Shown here: piece by piece, positions 47,885 to 57,006 of the stretch
Layout of the letters: each line of letters starts with the position of its first letter
Numbering within the stretch: the stretch's first letter is position 1
Assembly: GCA_964618895.1 (NCBI GenBank)
Contig: CAZUDO010000103.1
Span: 62,001 to 126,000, forward strand
Direction: 5' to 3'
Origin: CAZUDO01 sp964618895
Lineage (GTDB): Bacteria > Desulfobacterota > Binatia > DP-6
DNA length: 64,000 nucleotides
The notes under the pieces: generated by a model
The model's input: only the letters and a program-made list of their open reading frames with translations
Databases searched by the model: none
Told to the model about the DNA's origin: nothing
Program-made: the position numbers and the translations under genes

Positions 47885-49386
47885 GAGACCGACCCAAGTG
47901 GCCGGGGCCGCTGCGCATCGGTGACCACCAGGCCCTGCGTCCGCCGGCCCCGCTGCGCCGCCGCCACCACCGCCTCGTCGGCGACGAAAAACATCCGCCG
48001 GCCGTCCACCACATTGTCGGGAAAGAAGATCACGAACACCCCGACCCAGCCCGGGAAGAGGTCCGGCCGCCGACCGAGGAGCGGCCCGATGGCCGCGAAC
48101 GGCCGGTTGTCGATGTAGATGTCGCCGCCGGCCGGGGCGGCGTGGGCAGCGGCGCGGATCGCCTCCAGGACGGCCGCCGTCTCTCGCCGCGGGCCGTCGT
48201 AGTGCTCGATCGGCGAACCGAGGAGCAGATGGGTGAGCACGAGCGTCCCGATCACGGCCGCCACGGCACCATCCTTGACGGCGCGGGGCACGCGCACCGC
48301 CGTGCCGGCGTGTGCCAGCATCACGGCCAGACAGAGCGCCAGCGGCACCATGCCCGCGTACTGATAGCGGGCCGCCCGCGCGTAGGCGGGTGTCGGCGTG
48401 CTGGCGTAGAACGGCGCCCGACCGACCGCGATGATGCCGTAACAGGCGACACACAGCACGAGCGCCGCCAGCACCAGTCGCCGCTCCGCGCCGCCGCCGC
48501 GGGCGTACACCAAGAGGAGGGTGAGCGCACTCCCCCCGACGAGCGCGAGCCCGACCGGCCCGGTCAATTCGACGCGGCTGGCAAACACCCCGCACAGCAG
48601 CGACACCATGCCGTTGCTGACCAGCAAGCCGAGCAGCGCCAGAATGGCGCGCGGAAAGTCGAGCCCCGTGTACCCGACTGCGAGCTCGAGCGTGAGACCG
48701 TGGCGCGCCGTGTACAGCCGCACGAGGCCCCAGCACACCAACGCCACGCTGATACCCACGAGCGCCAGCAGCGCCACCGCCCGTGCCGTGGCGCGCCCGC
48801 GCGGCCAGAGCACGAACGCCGCCACCGGCAGGGCCAGAGCGGTGGCGATGCCGGTCCCGAAGCTGGTCGCGCCCGCGAACAACAGGAGCCCCCAGCCGAC
48901 GACGCGCCCTAGCCCCGGGGCCGTCGTCCGGGTACCCACGCCGAGGAGCAACCACACCATGATTCCGGTCGCGAACACCTGGCCGTACACCGAGTACCAC
49001 CCGAGCGTCCCGTCGTGCACCGGCGCCCCGCCCCACAGGGCCGCCGCCACCGCCGCCGCCCGCGCGCTGCCCGTCAACCGGCGCAGCGCCTCGAACACGA
49101 GCCCGACCACGACCAGGTGCGAGGCCAGGACGGTGGCGAAGTACACCCCGGCGCGCATGCCGGCGCACTGATGCAGCAGCCACCAGATGAAGTTGCGCGT
49201 GACCAGCACGTGGCCGCCGTGCGGCGTCAGGAGGAACTCGCCCAGCCCGCGATTCAGGAGGTCATAGAAGTTGAGAAAGTCGCCGCCCACGAAGTAGTTC
49301 CGCAGGATGGGCAGGTAGACGAGCGCCGCCACCCCGAGCGGCAACACCACCAGGGTACGTTCGTCCAGCGCGAGGGTGCGTCGCAT
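47881..49386 (-). CDS. Polytopic membrane protein, GT-C glycosyltransferase-like (501 aa)
   Basis: 501 residues with roughly eleven hydrophobic helices starting near residue 10 and a long polar C-terminal tail (FPDNVVDGRRMFFVADE). The pattern of an Asp in the first extracytoplasmic loop (NYFVGGDFLNFYD) is typical of GT-C/PMT-like enzymes and of O-antigen-type or unknown 'glycosyltransferase family 39-like' proteins. Substrate unknown. Start chosen at ATG 49384-49386 because the preceding codons are polar and unlike an N-terminus. Confidence 0.7.
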   Translation of the reverse strand: MRRTLALDERTLVVLPLGVAALVYLPILRNYFVGGDFLNFYDLLNRGLGEFLLTPHGGHVLVTRNFIWWLLHQCAGMRAGVYFATVLASHLVVVGLVFEALRRLTGSARAAAVAAALWGGAPVHDGTLGWYSVYGQVFATGIMVWLLLGVGTRTTAPGLGRVVGWGLLLFAGATSFGTGIATALALPVAAFVLWPRGRATARAVALLALVGISVALVCWGLVRLYTARHGLTLELAVGYTGLDFPRAILALLGLLVSNGMVSLLCGVFASRVELTGPVGLALVGGSALTLLLVYARGGGAERRLVLAALVLCVACYGIIAVGRAPFYASTPTPAYARAARYQYAGMVPLALCLAVMLAHAGTAVRVPRAVKDGAVAAVIGTLVLTHLLLGSPIEHYDGPRRETAAVLEAIRAAAHAAPAGGDIYIDNRPFAAIGPLLGRRPDLFPGWVGVFVIFFPDNVVDGRRMFFVADEAVVAAAQRGRRTQGLVVTDAQRPRPLGSVS

Positions 49387-49417
49387 ACCGGCAGAGCCGC
49401 TCGCCGACCGACCCCCC

Positions 49418-50071
49418 TCAGGCGGTCCGCGGCCGGAGACCGTGCTGGCGCAGTCGCCAGACGAGGAGGTCGATTCGATCCTGGCCGAAGAACGGCTCGC
49501 CCTCGAACACCATGGTGGGGACACCCCAGTGCCCGGCCGCTTCGAGGTCGTGCTGGTTCCGGGCGATGACGGCGTCGAGGCGGGCCGCCTCGTGCGCGAT
49601 GGTCGCGTCCATCTCGATCAGGTCGCATCCGGCGCGCGCGGCGGCGGCGGCCAGATGGGTGCCGTCGTTCCAGCCCGCGGTGCCGCCCCAGATGAGACGC
49701 GACACCTCGTCGACGAAGGGCAGGCCCCGTCCGCGCTCGGCGGCGAGGGCGCCCAGGCGGCTCATCCGAAAGATATACGGCTGCTCGGCCGCTACCTTGC
49801 GGGACGGCCACTCCTGCACGATCGGATCGGGCTGCGGCCACGCGTACGGAACGCCGAGCCACTCGGCCAGGCGGATGGTGTCGCGCAGCAGGTACGGCGG
49901 CCAGAGTGGGTTCACCTGGTCGAAGAACCCCGGGATACGTACCGCGATGGGCAGGACGAGCCGGACGCGCACGTCCACGTCCCAGTCCCGGGCCAGCGCC
50001 ACCAGCCGGCCGGTGGCGAGGTAGGAGTACGGGCTACGGAAGGACCAGAAGACGTCGACGATCGGCAGCAT
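49418..50071 (-). CDS. 2-hydroxychromene-2-carboxylate isomerase/DsbA-family protein
   Basis: 217 residues with the Kappa-GST/HCCA-isomerase fold: VDVFWSFRSPYSYLATGRLV (Ser in place of CxxC, as in HCCA isomerase), then an all-helical insert and GHWGVPTMVFEGEPFFGQDR with the cis-Pro. Homologues isomerise 2-hydroxychromene-2-carboxylate in naphthalene degradation, or conjugate glutathione. Other aromatic genes are not adjacent. Starts 41 bases after the GT2 gene stop on the same strand. Confidence 0.85.
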   Translation of the reverse strand: MLPIVDVFWSFRSPYSYLATGRLVALARDWDVDVRVRLVLPIAVRIPGFFDQVNPLWPPYLLRDTIRLAEWLGVPYAWPQPDPIVQEWPSRKVAAEQPYIFRMSRLGALAAERGRGLPFVDEVSRLIWGGTAGWNDGTHLAAAAARAGCDLIEMDATIAHEAARLDAVIARNQHDLEAAGHWGVPTMVFEGEPFFGQDRIDLLVWRLRQHGLRPRTA

Positions 50072-50112
50072 CGAACCTGCCGCGCCCCTAGAGCATGTGC
50101 CGGCCGCGCCGT

Positions 50113-50874
50113 CTACGCCCGGACGCCGGCACGCAGCCGGCGGCGGATGCGCACCAGCTCGGGGCCGGCATGCGCGATCACCCGCAGCGACCCGCCCGAC
50201 GCCCGACCGTGCCGGCGCGGATAGTGGTCGACCGGTATCTCGATCGCGTGATGCCCTCGCGCCTGGAGGCACGCCAGCAGCTCGGCCGAGATGCAGGCGC
50301 CGTCGGCCGAGAGGTCGAGCCCCTCGAGCGCCCGCCGACGGAAGAGCTTGAAGGCGCAATTGACGTCGCGGTGCCGTAGCCCGAGCAGGGCGCGTACGGT
50401 CAGGTTCCATGCCGCCGCCGCCAGACGGCGGGCCAGGTCATCGGCTCGTCGTGCCCGATACCCGACCACCACATCGGTACGCGTCAGCGCGGGGATCAGC
50501 AGACGGATCTGCGCGGGGTCGAACTGTTGGTCGCCGTCGGTCAGGAAGACGTACTCGAAGCGGGCAGTCGCGAGGCCCGTGCGCACCGCCGCCCCGTAGC
50601 CGCGGTTGACGGCATGGTGCACGGTACGCACGCCGGCGTATCGGCGGGCCAGGTCGTCGGCCAATCGCCCGGTTCCGTCCCGGCTGCCGTCGTCGACGAT
50701 GAGCAGCTCCCAGCGCTCGGCCACCGCGGGCAACACGCACAGCAGGGCCTGCACCATGGGCACGACGTTCGCTTCTTCGTCGTGCACCGGAACGCACGCC
50801 GACAGGCTCGGCAACCGGGCGGCGGCCGGGGAGACCGCGCCGGCGGCGGGCAGCGCAGTGGAGCGAAGCGTCAT
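50113..50874 (-). CDS. GT2-family glycosyltransferase (dolichol-phosphate-mannose-synthase type)
   Basis: 253 residues: LSACVPVHDEEANVVPMVQA, LLIVDDGSRDGTGRLADDLA (nucleotide-binding Asp), FLTDGDQQFDPAQIRLLIPA (DGD in place of DxD), VVVGYRARRADDLARR and YPRRHGRASGG. The family transfers hexose from a nucleotide sugar to a lipid carrier. No C-terminal membrane helices, as in the catalytic-only class. Start at ATG 50872-50874; an ATG 13 codons upstream (50913) is possible. Together with the membrane protein and HCCA-like gene it lies on one strand. Confidence 0.85.
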   Translation of the reverse strand: MTLRSTALPAAGAVSPAAARLPSLSACVPVHDEEANVVPMVQALLCVLPAVAERWELLIVDDGSRDGTGRLADDLARRYAGVRTVHHAVNRGYGAAVRTGLATARFEYVFLTDGDQQFDPAQIRLLIPALTRTDVVVGYRARRADDLARRLAAAAWNLTVRALLGLRHRDVNCAFKLFRRRALEGLDLSADGACISAELLACLQARGHHAIEIPVDHYPRRHGRASGGSLRVIAHAGPELVRIRRRLRAGVRA

Positions 50875-51104
50875 GGCGTGGGTATGGCGCGCGTACCGAA
50901 CTATGATGCACATCGTGACCGGTCAAGCCGGCGGCGGAGGGTTCGCCCGCGTCCGGCACGGTGAAGCCGCAGGCGACCATCATGGCACGCGCCACGCGCC
51001 TGGCCGGGCCGCCCGAATCGGCAAGGTTTTTCGTTGCGGCGCTCGACACGGGCATGGTACAGCTCGGCACTCGTCGACCACGTTCATCCGCGGAGGACGA
51101 CCAT

Positions 51105-52493
51105 ATGGTCACCTGGGACGCCGACAACGTAAGACACCTGCTCAACCGCGCCGGCTTCGGGGCGAGCCAGAAGGATGTCACGAAGTACCTGAACTACGGG
51201 CAGGCGCTCGCGGTCGAGAAGCTGGTGACCGTCTCCCCCAGCTTCGCCAAGGGCCCCGGCGGCGCCGACGACGACAGCGACGACTTCCACAAGCTGCAGG
51301 TGTGGTGGGCCAAGCGCATGGCCAAGGCGTCGTCGCGGCGGCTGCAGGAGAAGATGACGCTGTTCTGGCACGACCACTTCGCCACCGCGTTCAGCGTCAC
51401 CAAGAACAACCTGCGCATGTCGCTGCAGAACCAGACGTTCCGGGCCTACGGCCTCGGCTCGTTCCACACCCTGGTACACCGCATCACCAAAGACGCCGCC
51501 ATGCTCGATTTCCTGGACGGCGACCGCAACCAGGTCGGCAAGCCGAACGAGAACTACGGCCGCGAGGTGATGGAGCTGTTCACGCTCGGCGTGACCGACC
51601 TGAGCGGCGCCGACAACTACGCCCAGACCGACGTGACCGAGATCGCGCGCTGCCTCACCGGCTTCGTGATCCAGAACGACGTGGGGGTCTTCCAGTTGTC
51701 GCGCTTCGACGGCGGCACCAAGACCCTGTTCGCCGGCACGCCGTATCAGGCCACCGGCAACATCGGTGTCGAGGACAGCGCCGGCGTCCTCCTGCCGCCC
51801 GCCCGCAACGTGATCGACATCCTGTTCTCGCACCAGGACTCCGACACCAAGCGCACGATGCCGCGCTTCCTGGCGAAGAAGCTGTGGGAGTACTTCGCCT
51901 ACCCGAGCCCGGCCAAGACGCTGCTCGACGAGCTGACGGTCCCGTTCATCACCAACCCCACCCCGTGGGTGATCAGCGATCTGCTGCGTGCGATCTTCAC
52001 ACACGACGAGTTCTACACCACCGCCGCCAAGACCTCGTCGGTGAAGAACCCGTGCGAGTACGCCTTTTCCGCCTACCGCGCGCTGCTCGGGAAGACCAAC
52101 GGCAGCACGCTGCCTGACCTGCTCGAGAACATGGGCATGTCGCTGTTCGATCCCCCGACCGTGAACGGGTGGAACGGCGGCCTGGCGTGGGTGTCGAGCG
52201 GGCAGTTCCTGGCCCGCGTCAACTACGCGCAGACCCTCGCTGCCGGACGGGACAGCATCCTGAAGATCACCCCCACCAAGCTGTTCCCGGTCACCGCCAC
52301 CACCGCCGCCGAGGTGGTGGACGCCATCCTCGATCGGCTCGGGCTCACCAACCGCGTGCCCGCGGACGTGGAGCAGGCCCTCGTCGACTACTTCGGCGGC
52401 GCCACCAACTTTGTCGATCTGACCGTCATCGAGCAGAAGGTCCGGGGGGCGGTGTACCTCATGCTGACGCTCCCCGAGTCCAACATCCACTGA
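51105..52493 (+). CDS. DUF1800-domain protein
   Basis: 462 residues: DADNVRHLLNRAGFGASQKD at the start (the DUF1800 'HLLxRAxFG' pattern), then MTLFWHDHFATAFS, NENYGREVMELFTLGVTDLS and ILFSHQDSDTKRTMPRFLAK. DUF1800 genes nearly always travel with DUF1501 genes, as here (14 bases apart), and are presumed to act in the periplasm or on the cell surface; function unknown. GGAGG precedes the ATG at 51105. Earlier in-frame ATGs (50961) give an unlikely N-terminus. Confidence 0.9.
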   Translation: MVTWDADNVRHLLNRAGFGASQKDVTKYLNYGQALAVEKLVTVSPSFAKGPGGADDDSDDFHKLQVWWAKRMAKASSRRLQEKMTLFWHDHFATAFSVTKNNLRMSLQNQTFRAYGLGSFHTLVHRITKDAAMLDFLDGDRNQVGKPNENYGREVMELFTLGVTDLSGADNYAQTDVTEIARCLTGFVIQNDVGVFQLSRFDGGTKTLFAGTPYQATGNIGVEDSAGVLLPPARNVIDILFSHQDSDTKRTMPRFLAKKLWEYFAYPSPAKTLLDELTVPFITNPTPWVISDLLRAIFTHDEFYTTAAKTSSVKNPCEYAFSAYRALLGKTNGSTLPDLLENMGMSLFDPPTVNGWNGGLAWVSSGQFLARVNYAQTLAAGRDSILKITPTKLFPVTATTAAEVVDAILDRLGLTNRVPADVEQALVDYFGGATNFVDLTVIEQKVRGAVYLMLTLPESNIH

Positions 52494-52507
52494 GCGAGGG
52501 ACAGGCC

Positions 52508-53836
52508 ATGGCAATCACTCGACGCCAGTTCCTGCAGAGCGGCGCGGTCGCTGCCGCGGCGATCACCTCCCCGCACCCGCTCCTGCGCGCCATGGTGGGC
52601 GCCAGCACGGCGCACGCGGCGCCCGCGGATGCGGTCCTGGTGCTGATCCAGCTCGAAGGCGGCAACGACGGCCTCAACACGGTCATCCCCATCGACAATG
52701 CCGTGTCGGTCTTGCAGCGCACGCTCTACCAGAGCGCGCGTCCGAACCTCGGCATCCCGGTCGCCAATCTGCTCGCCACCGAGATCGACGCCGATCCGGT
52801 CAAGAACAACCGGCTCGCGCTGCATCCCAGCATGAGCGCCCTGAAGACGCTCTACGACGCCGGCCGGGTCGCAGTCGTCAACGGGGTCGGTTACCCGAGC
52901 CAGAGCCTGTCGCACTTCCGCTCGGAGGACATCTGGTTCAGCGGCGACACCGCCGTCGGCTTCACCTCGGGGTGGTTCGGCCGCTACCTCGACTCGGCGT
53001 TCACGCCGAGCGACCTGGTGGCCGTCGACGTGAACGACACCCTGAACCCGATCTTCGTGTGTCAGGACTGCAACGTGCTCGCCATCCGGCGGCTGTCCGA
53101 CTTCGTCCTGCCCGACGACCCGCTCTATCCCGACCTGGCCGCCAAGAAGGCCGCCCTCGACGCCATGTACGCCGTCGAGGCCGACCCGCTCGAGACCACC
53201 GGCGCGCAGTTGGCCATCGGCACCTCGGGCGACGTGCTGCTGTCCAAGATCGAGGACTACGCGGCCATCAGCACGAGCTGGTCCTCGAACCTCGACACCA
53301 TCCCCAATACGTCCTCGCTGTCCCGCCGCTTGAAGCAGGTGGCGTCGATCATCCGCCACGACTCGCTCAGCCCGCCGGCGCCGACCGGCGCGCGCTTCTT
53401 CCACGTGCGCATCGGCGGCTTCGACACCCACACCCAGCAGGGGGCGCTCACGGGCTCGCAGCCGAACCTTCTCATCCGGCTGAGCCAGGCCATCAAGGCC
53501 TTCTACGACGACATGGTCGCCCTCGGGGTCGCCAACAAGGTTCTGCTCATGACGTTCTCCGAGTTCGGCCGGCGCGTGGCCGAGAACGGCACCCCCACCA
53601 CCGCGGGGACGGACCACGGCGCGGCGTCGCCGCTGTTCGTGGTCGGCGACCAGGTCGTGGGCGGGGTGTACGGTACGCTCCCGGCGCTCAACGACCTCGA
53701 CAGCGGCAACTTGAAGTTCCACACCGACTTCCGGCGGGTGTACGCAACCGTCATCGACAAATGGCTGGCGACGCCGGGCGCGCACGTCCCGCTCCTGCCG
53801 GGCGCCCCGTACACGACCCTCGGGTTCCTGGCGTAA
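52508..53836 (+). CDS. DUF1501-domain protein with twin-arginine signal
   Basis: 442 residues starting MAITRRQFLQSGAVAAAAIT: a canonical Tat signal (R-R-x-F-L) with cleavage after AHA. Core motifs LIQLEGGNDGLNTVIPID, FRSEDIWFSGD, FHVRIGGFDTHTQQGALTGS and VLLMTFSEFGRRVAENGT, then TDHGAASPLFVVGD, the sulfatase/alkaline-phosphatase-like set with Asp/His ligands (GGFDTH, TDHG). So it probably is a metal-dependent hydrolase exported folded. Middle gene of the three-gene operon. Confidence 0.92.
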   Translation: MAITRRQFLQSGAVAAAAITSPHPLLRAMVGASTAHAAPADAVLVLIQLEGGNDGLNTVIPIDNAVSVLQRTLYQSARPNLGIPVANLLATEIDADPVKNNRLALHPSMSALKTLYDAGRVAVVNGVGYPSQSLSHFRSEDIWFSGDTAVGFTSGWFGRYLDSAFTPSDLVAVDVNDTLNPIFVCQDCNVLAIRRLSDFVLPDDPLYPDLAAKKAALDAMYAVEADPLETTGAQLAIGTSGDVLLSKIEDYAAISTSWSSNLDTIPNTSSLSRRLKQVASIIRHDSLSPPAPTGARFFHVRIGGFDTHTQQGALTGSQPNLLIRLSQAIKAFYDDMVALGVANKVLLMTFSEFGRRVAENGTPTTAGTDHGAASPLFVVGDQVVGGVYGTLPALNDLDSGNLKFHTDFRRVYATVIDKWLATPGAHVPLLPGAPYTTLGFLA

Positions 53837-53869
53837 CCGGGAGGCGTTCTGGCACGCCGTCGGCTCTCC

Positions 53870-54805
53870 GTGCTCGTTGCCCTCGGCGGGCTGCTCGCGC
53901 TGGCGACCGGCGCCGCCGCGCTGACGCCCGGCGGCGGGCCGGTCGTCACCGACTGCCTGGCCGAGTTCGGCGGCACGCCCGCCAACAAGCCGGCCACCAA
54001 GCCGCGCGACCTCCGCTGCATCGACAACACCGCCTGCGACGAGGACCCGGAGGTGGGCGTGTGCCGGGTGCGGCTCGAGGTGTGCCTCAACGTGCCCGAT
54101 CCGCTGCTCCCCGGCTGCGCGCCCGCCGCGCTCGACGACTACCAGATCGAGAACGCGCAGCCGGACACGAATCCGCGCCACGACTTCGACCTGCAGCTCC
54201 TGCAGGACCAGGTCACCTTCTTCGCCCTGCCCCTCGAGCCGACGGACCTGAACGTGTGCAGCGGCGAGGTGTTCCAGAACATCCGGCTACCCATCCGCCT
54301 CACGGTCGGTGGCGCGCGCTACCGTAACGGCCGCAAGGTGGTGCGGGCCACGGTCGATAGCCCGGGCGGGGTGGAGGACGTCGACCGCATGCGCGTCGTG
54401 TGCGCGGTCGCCGATGGCACCGACCCGTGCGACGGCGTCCCGTCCACCTTCGAACAGATCCAGCGCCACATCTTCACGCCCACGTGTGCGCTCCCCACCT
54501 GTCACAACGCCGCCCAGGGGCTGCACAACATGTCGCTGTCGCCCGGCGACGCCTACGCCAGCCTGGTCGGCGTCGCACCCGCCAATCCCGCCGCGGCCGC
54601 GGCGGGCACGCTCCGCGTCGACCCGGGGAACGTCGGCAACAGCTTCCTGGTGCAGAAGCTGCGCGCCCAGCTCGGCTTCGCCGAAGGCGAGCGCATGCCG
54701 CTCGATCTCGATCCGCTGCGCGAGCTGAACATCCAGCTGGTCGAGCAGTGGATCGCCGCCGGCGCGCCGGCCGCCGGGTTCGTGGCGCCCGTCGGCTGTC
54801 ACTGA
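53870..54805 (+). CDS. Exported protein with cytochrome-like CX4CH motif (311 aa)
   Basis: 311 residues: signal peptide (VLVALGGLLALATGAAALTP), Cys-rich N-terminal half (RCIDNTACDEDPEVGVC) and a planctomycete-cytochrome-like domain with CALPTCHNAAQGLHNMSLSP, where Cys-x4-Cys-His would bind heme c. GGGAGG at 53839-53844 is well placed not for the GTG at 53870 but for an in-frame CTG at 53849, which would add seven residues (LARRRLS) and give a better basic n-region; the start is therefore uncertain. Last gene of the DUF1800-DUF1501 operon, so it may be an electron-transfer partner. Confidence 0.8.
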   Translation: MLVALGGLLALATGAAALTPGGGPVVTDCLAEFGGTPANKPATKPRDLRCIDNTACDEDPEVGVCRVRLEVCLNVPDPLLPGCAPAALDDYQIENAQPDTNPRHDFDLQLLQDQVTFFALPLEPTDLNVCSGEVFQNIRLPIRLTVGGARYRNGRKVVRATVDSPGGVEDVDRMRVVCAVADGTDPCDGVPSTFEQIQRHIFTPTCALPTCHNAAQGLHNMSLSPGDAYASLVGVAPANPAAAAAGTLRVDPGNVGNSFLVQKLRAQLGFAEGERMPLDLDPLRELNIQLVEQWIAAGAPAAGFVAPVGCH

Positions 54806-55770
54806 GCGGAGGGCCGGCGCTGCACCGTCAAGGACGTGGTGTCTGCCCACCCCGCGTCTCGCGAGCGCGACGTGCGACTGAACGTCACTGCGACCGGCCA
54901 GCCGGTGGTCGTGTCCATGACCCACTGCCCCTCCTCCTCGAGCGCCAACCGGGGCACATCGGACCGGCGCGGCTCCGGCCTGCCCATCCGCTTCGCGGCC
55001 ACCGCCATGGTCTCGAAGGCGCGCTCGCGCATGACCTTCTCGTCCAGACGCTGCCGCCAGACGATGCGCGCCTCGTGCGTCGCCCCGTCCACCGCTTCGA
55101 AGACGTAGCGCCCGCGCGTCGGGACCGGCGGCGCGCCCACTTCGAGCGCGACCCGATCGTCGTACTCGACGACTTCGCCGGGGGTGAGCTGCGCGCCGAC
55201 GAAGCGCAAGAAGAGGCGGGGCAACTGCAGCGACCACGCCGCCACGGCCTCGGGACGCCCATAGGCCGCCACCGTCGCCATCAGACGCTCGGCGTCTCCC
55301 GGCGGCATGCCGCCTGCCAACAGGATGCGGTGCATGTCGGCGAACACCTGGCGGTACCACGCCGTCACTTCGTCGATGTTCGTGACCGTGGTCCTGCCGA
55401 CCTTCGGCTCGACCGCGATCACGAGCCGCTTGCCGTCGAGCGACGTCGACAGCCGCCGCACGAACGTGGCCGTGGGCTCCGGCAGCGCCGGGCCCCCTTC
55501 GAGGGTGACGGTCCCGTACGTCCAGTGCAGCATGTATGCGTCGCCGGCGTGGCTCACGACCTCCACCTCGACGGGCGATGTGCCGCGTCCGCCCGGCACC
55601 CGCTCTTTGCCCCGCAGGTCGAAGCGCTCGCTCACGACCCAGAGCGCCAGCCGATCCCCCACCTGCCACGCCACCGGCAGTTGCAACGGCGGGCGGGGCG
55701 GCCCAGCACCGCGGCACCCCCCGAGCACGACCCCCAGCAGCAGCCAGATCCATCCTCCCCGTCGCGTCAT
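54799..55770 (-). CDS. Lipoprotein of unknown function (323 aa)
   Basis: 323 residues with lipobox LLLGVVLGGC after a short basic start (MTRRGGWIW). The mature part is beta-rich: QVGDRLALWVVSERFDLRGK, VVEYDDRVALEVGAPPVPTR, YVFEAVDGATHEARIVWRQR, then DTTTGWPVAVTFSRTSRSR, a repeating 'x-V-x-D...W-x-V' layout like DUF6263/lipoprotein beta-barrel families. No active site seen. Converges with the previous gene, stops overlapping by seven bases. Confidence 0.65.
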   Translation of the reverse strand: MTRRGGWIWLLLGVVLGGCRGAGPPRPPLQLPVAWQVGDRLALWVVSERFDLRGKERVPGGRGTSPVEVEVVSHAGDAYMLHWTYGTVTLEGGPALPEPTATFVRRLSTSLDGKRLVIAVEPKVGRTTVTNIDEVTAWYRQVFADMHRILLAGGMPPGDAERLMATVAAYGRPEAVAAWSLQLPRLFLRFVGAQLTPGEVVEYDDRVALEVGAPPVPTRGRYVFEAVDGATHEARIVWRQRLDEKVMRERAFETMAVAAKRMGRPEPRRSDVPRLALEEEGQWVMDTTTGWPVAVTFSRTSRSRDAGWADTTSLTVQRRPSAQ

Positions 55771-55937
55771 CGGCACCCTCCCCAACCACGGCCCTGCTAC
55801 ACCAGCGGCCACCACGACGCGAACGCCCGTTCGTGGCGCCTGACGGGGACGCCGGCGGCCGCCACACGCTTTGTTTCTATACTAGCCGCTTCTGGTTCTT
55901 GACCGCCCGGCCCCGAGCGCACGCGAAGTCACCGAGG

Positions 55938-55966
55938 TGGACGGCCGCCGACGCGGCTGCTAGAGG
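55938..55966 (+). promoter_or_regulatory. Candidate promoter of the thioredoxin-like gene
   Basis: TGGACG (55938-55943), 17-base spacer, TAGAGG (55961-55966), six bases to the ATG at 55973. Moderate hexamers, but the geometry matches the leaderless set. Confidence 0.35.
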
Positions 55967-55972
55967 CACGGC

Positions 55973-56431
55973 ATGCGGACGACTGCACCCTTTCTCGTTG
56001 CGGCCCTGGCACTGGCGCTCGCCCCCTCCGCGCACGCCGGGGGCGACTGGAACGATGCCCAGATCGGCTGGCAGCCCTACCAGCAGGGGCTGGCGGCGGC
56101 CAAGAAGGGCAAGAAGCCGGTCTGCCTCGTCGTCTACACCGAGTGGTGCCAGCACTGCACCAACTACAGTGCGGTCTTCAAGGACCCCAAGGTGGTCGCC
56201 GAGGCGAAAAAGTTCGTCATGATCCGCGTCGACAAGGACAAGAGCCCCGAGGTCAGCAAGAAGTACGCGCCCGACGGCGAGTACATCCCGCGCACGTACT
56301 TCCTGTCGTCCGGCGGCGAGCTCGACGCCGGCCTGCACGCGCCGCGCGATAAGTACCAGTACTTCTACGACGAGAAGGACCCGGCCTCCCTGCTCGGCGG
56401 CATGAGCGCGGCGCTGGCGAAGCTCACGTAG
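55973..56431 (+). CDS. Exported thioredoxin-fold protein resembling ERp18/AGR proteins
   Basis: 152 residues: signal peptide (MRTTAPFLVAALALALAPSA...A), then a thioredoxin fold with active-site Trp-Cys-Gln-His-Cys (YTEWCQHCTNYSAVFKDP) and cis-Pro in PDGEYIPRTYFLSSGGEL. The latter stretch and the ending KYQYFYDEKDPASL are very like eukaryotic TXNDC12/ERp18 and AGR2, which have PDGGYIPR and YKYFY. Probably a periplasmic thiol oxidase or isomerase. A similar bacterial family is known to some extent; the likeness is seen by eye. Confidence 0.85.
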   Translation: MRTTAPFLVAALALALAPSAHAGGDWNDAQIGWQPYQQGLAAAKKGKKPVCLVVYTEWCQHCTNYSAVFKDPKVVAEAKKFVMIRVDKDKSPEVSKKYAPDGEYIPRTYFLSSGGELDAGLHAPRDKYQYFYDEKDPASLLGGMSAALAKLT

Positions 56432-56616
56432 GCGCGGCGCGCTAGAACAGCTCGAAGGCGGGGAACTCCACCCGCTCGGCGATGGTCGCGCGCGCCAGGC
56501 GGTTGACCACGTACGCTATCGACGACCATGGTGGCTATCAGAGCGACGAGCGTCGCGGTCAGGACGGGCGCGGGAATACGGCGGAACGGCACGGGGAGTC
56601 TTCCGAAACGTGCCGT
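56432..56616. other. 185-base gap with possible C-terminal remnant
   Basis: On the minus strand 56443-56512 reads YVVNRLARATIAERVEFPAF and ends ELF-stop, which looks like the tail of a lost enzyme. No start is near. Otherwise no gene is seen. Confidence 0.3.
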
Positions 56617-57006
56617 CTATGTGGGGCGGTGACAGGACACGAGCTTCAACCGCTCCATCCGGTCGAAGTCGGCATCGAGCGACCAGATCGATGCGCCATG
56701 CTCTACCGCCAAGGCCCCGATCAAGAGGTCGGCGAAGCCGAACCGCTGGTTGGCATCGCCCGCACGCTCCACCCAGTCTTCCACCAGCTTCCAGGTGTGG
56801 TCGCTCGGGAAGAAGACCGGAAGCGCTGAGAGGGTGCGGCGAAGACGGGGACGGTCCCGCCGCGAGGCGCCCGACAGCAGCTCGACACGAATCGGCGCAG
56901 CCAGCGCGACCTGATCGCCGTCGAGGAGGGCCTCGAGATGTCGGGCCTCGCGACTGGAACGCCGGCGCAGCGCGGCGACCCACACCGACGTGTCCGCGAC
57001 GATCAC
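56617..57006 (-). CDS. vapC: VapC-type PIN-domain toxin
   Basis: 129 residues with the four acidic residues of PIN nucleases: Asp5 (MIVADTSVWV), Glu in APIRVELLSGA, Asp in FGFADLLIGALAVEHG and Asp in WSLDADFDRMERL. VapC toxins cleave tRNA or rRNA. The GTG start (57004-57006) overlaps the VapB stop as GTGA, the standard toxin-antitoxin coupling. Confidence 0.92.
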   Translation of the reverse strand: MIVADTSVWVAALRRRSSREARHLEALLDGDQVALAAPIRVELLSGASRRDRPRLRRTLSALPVFFPSDHTWKLVEDWVERAGDANQRFGFADLLIGALAVEHGASIWSLDADFDRMERLKLVSCHRPT

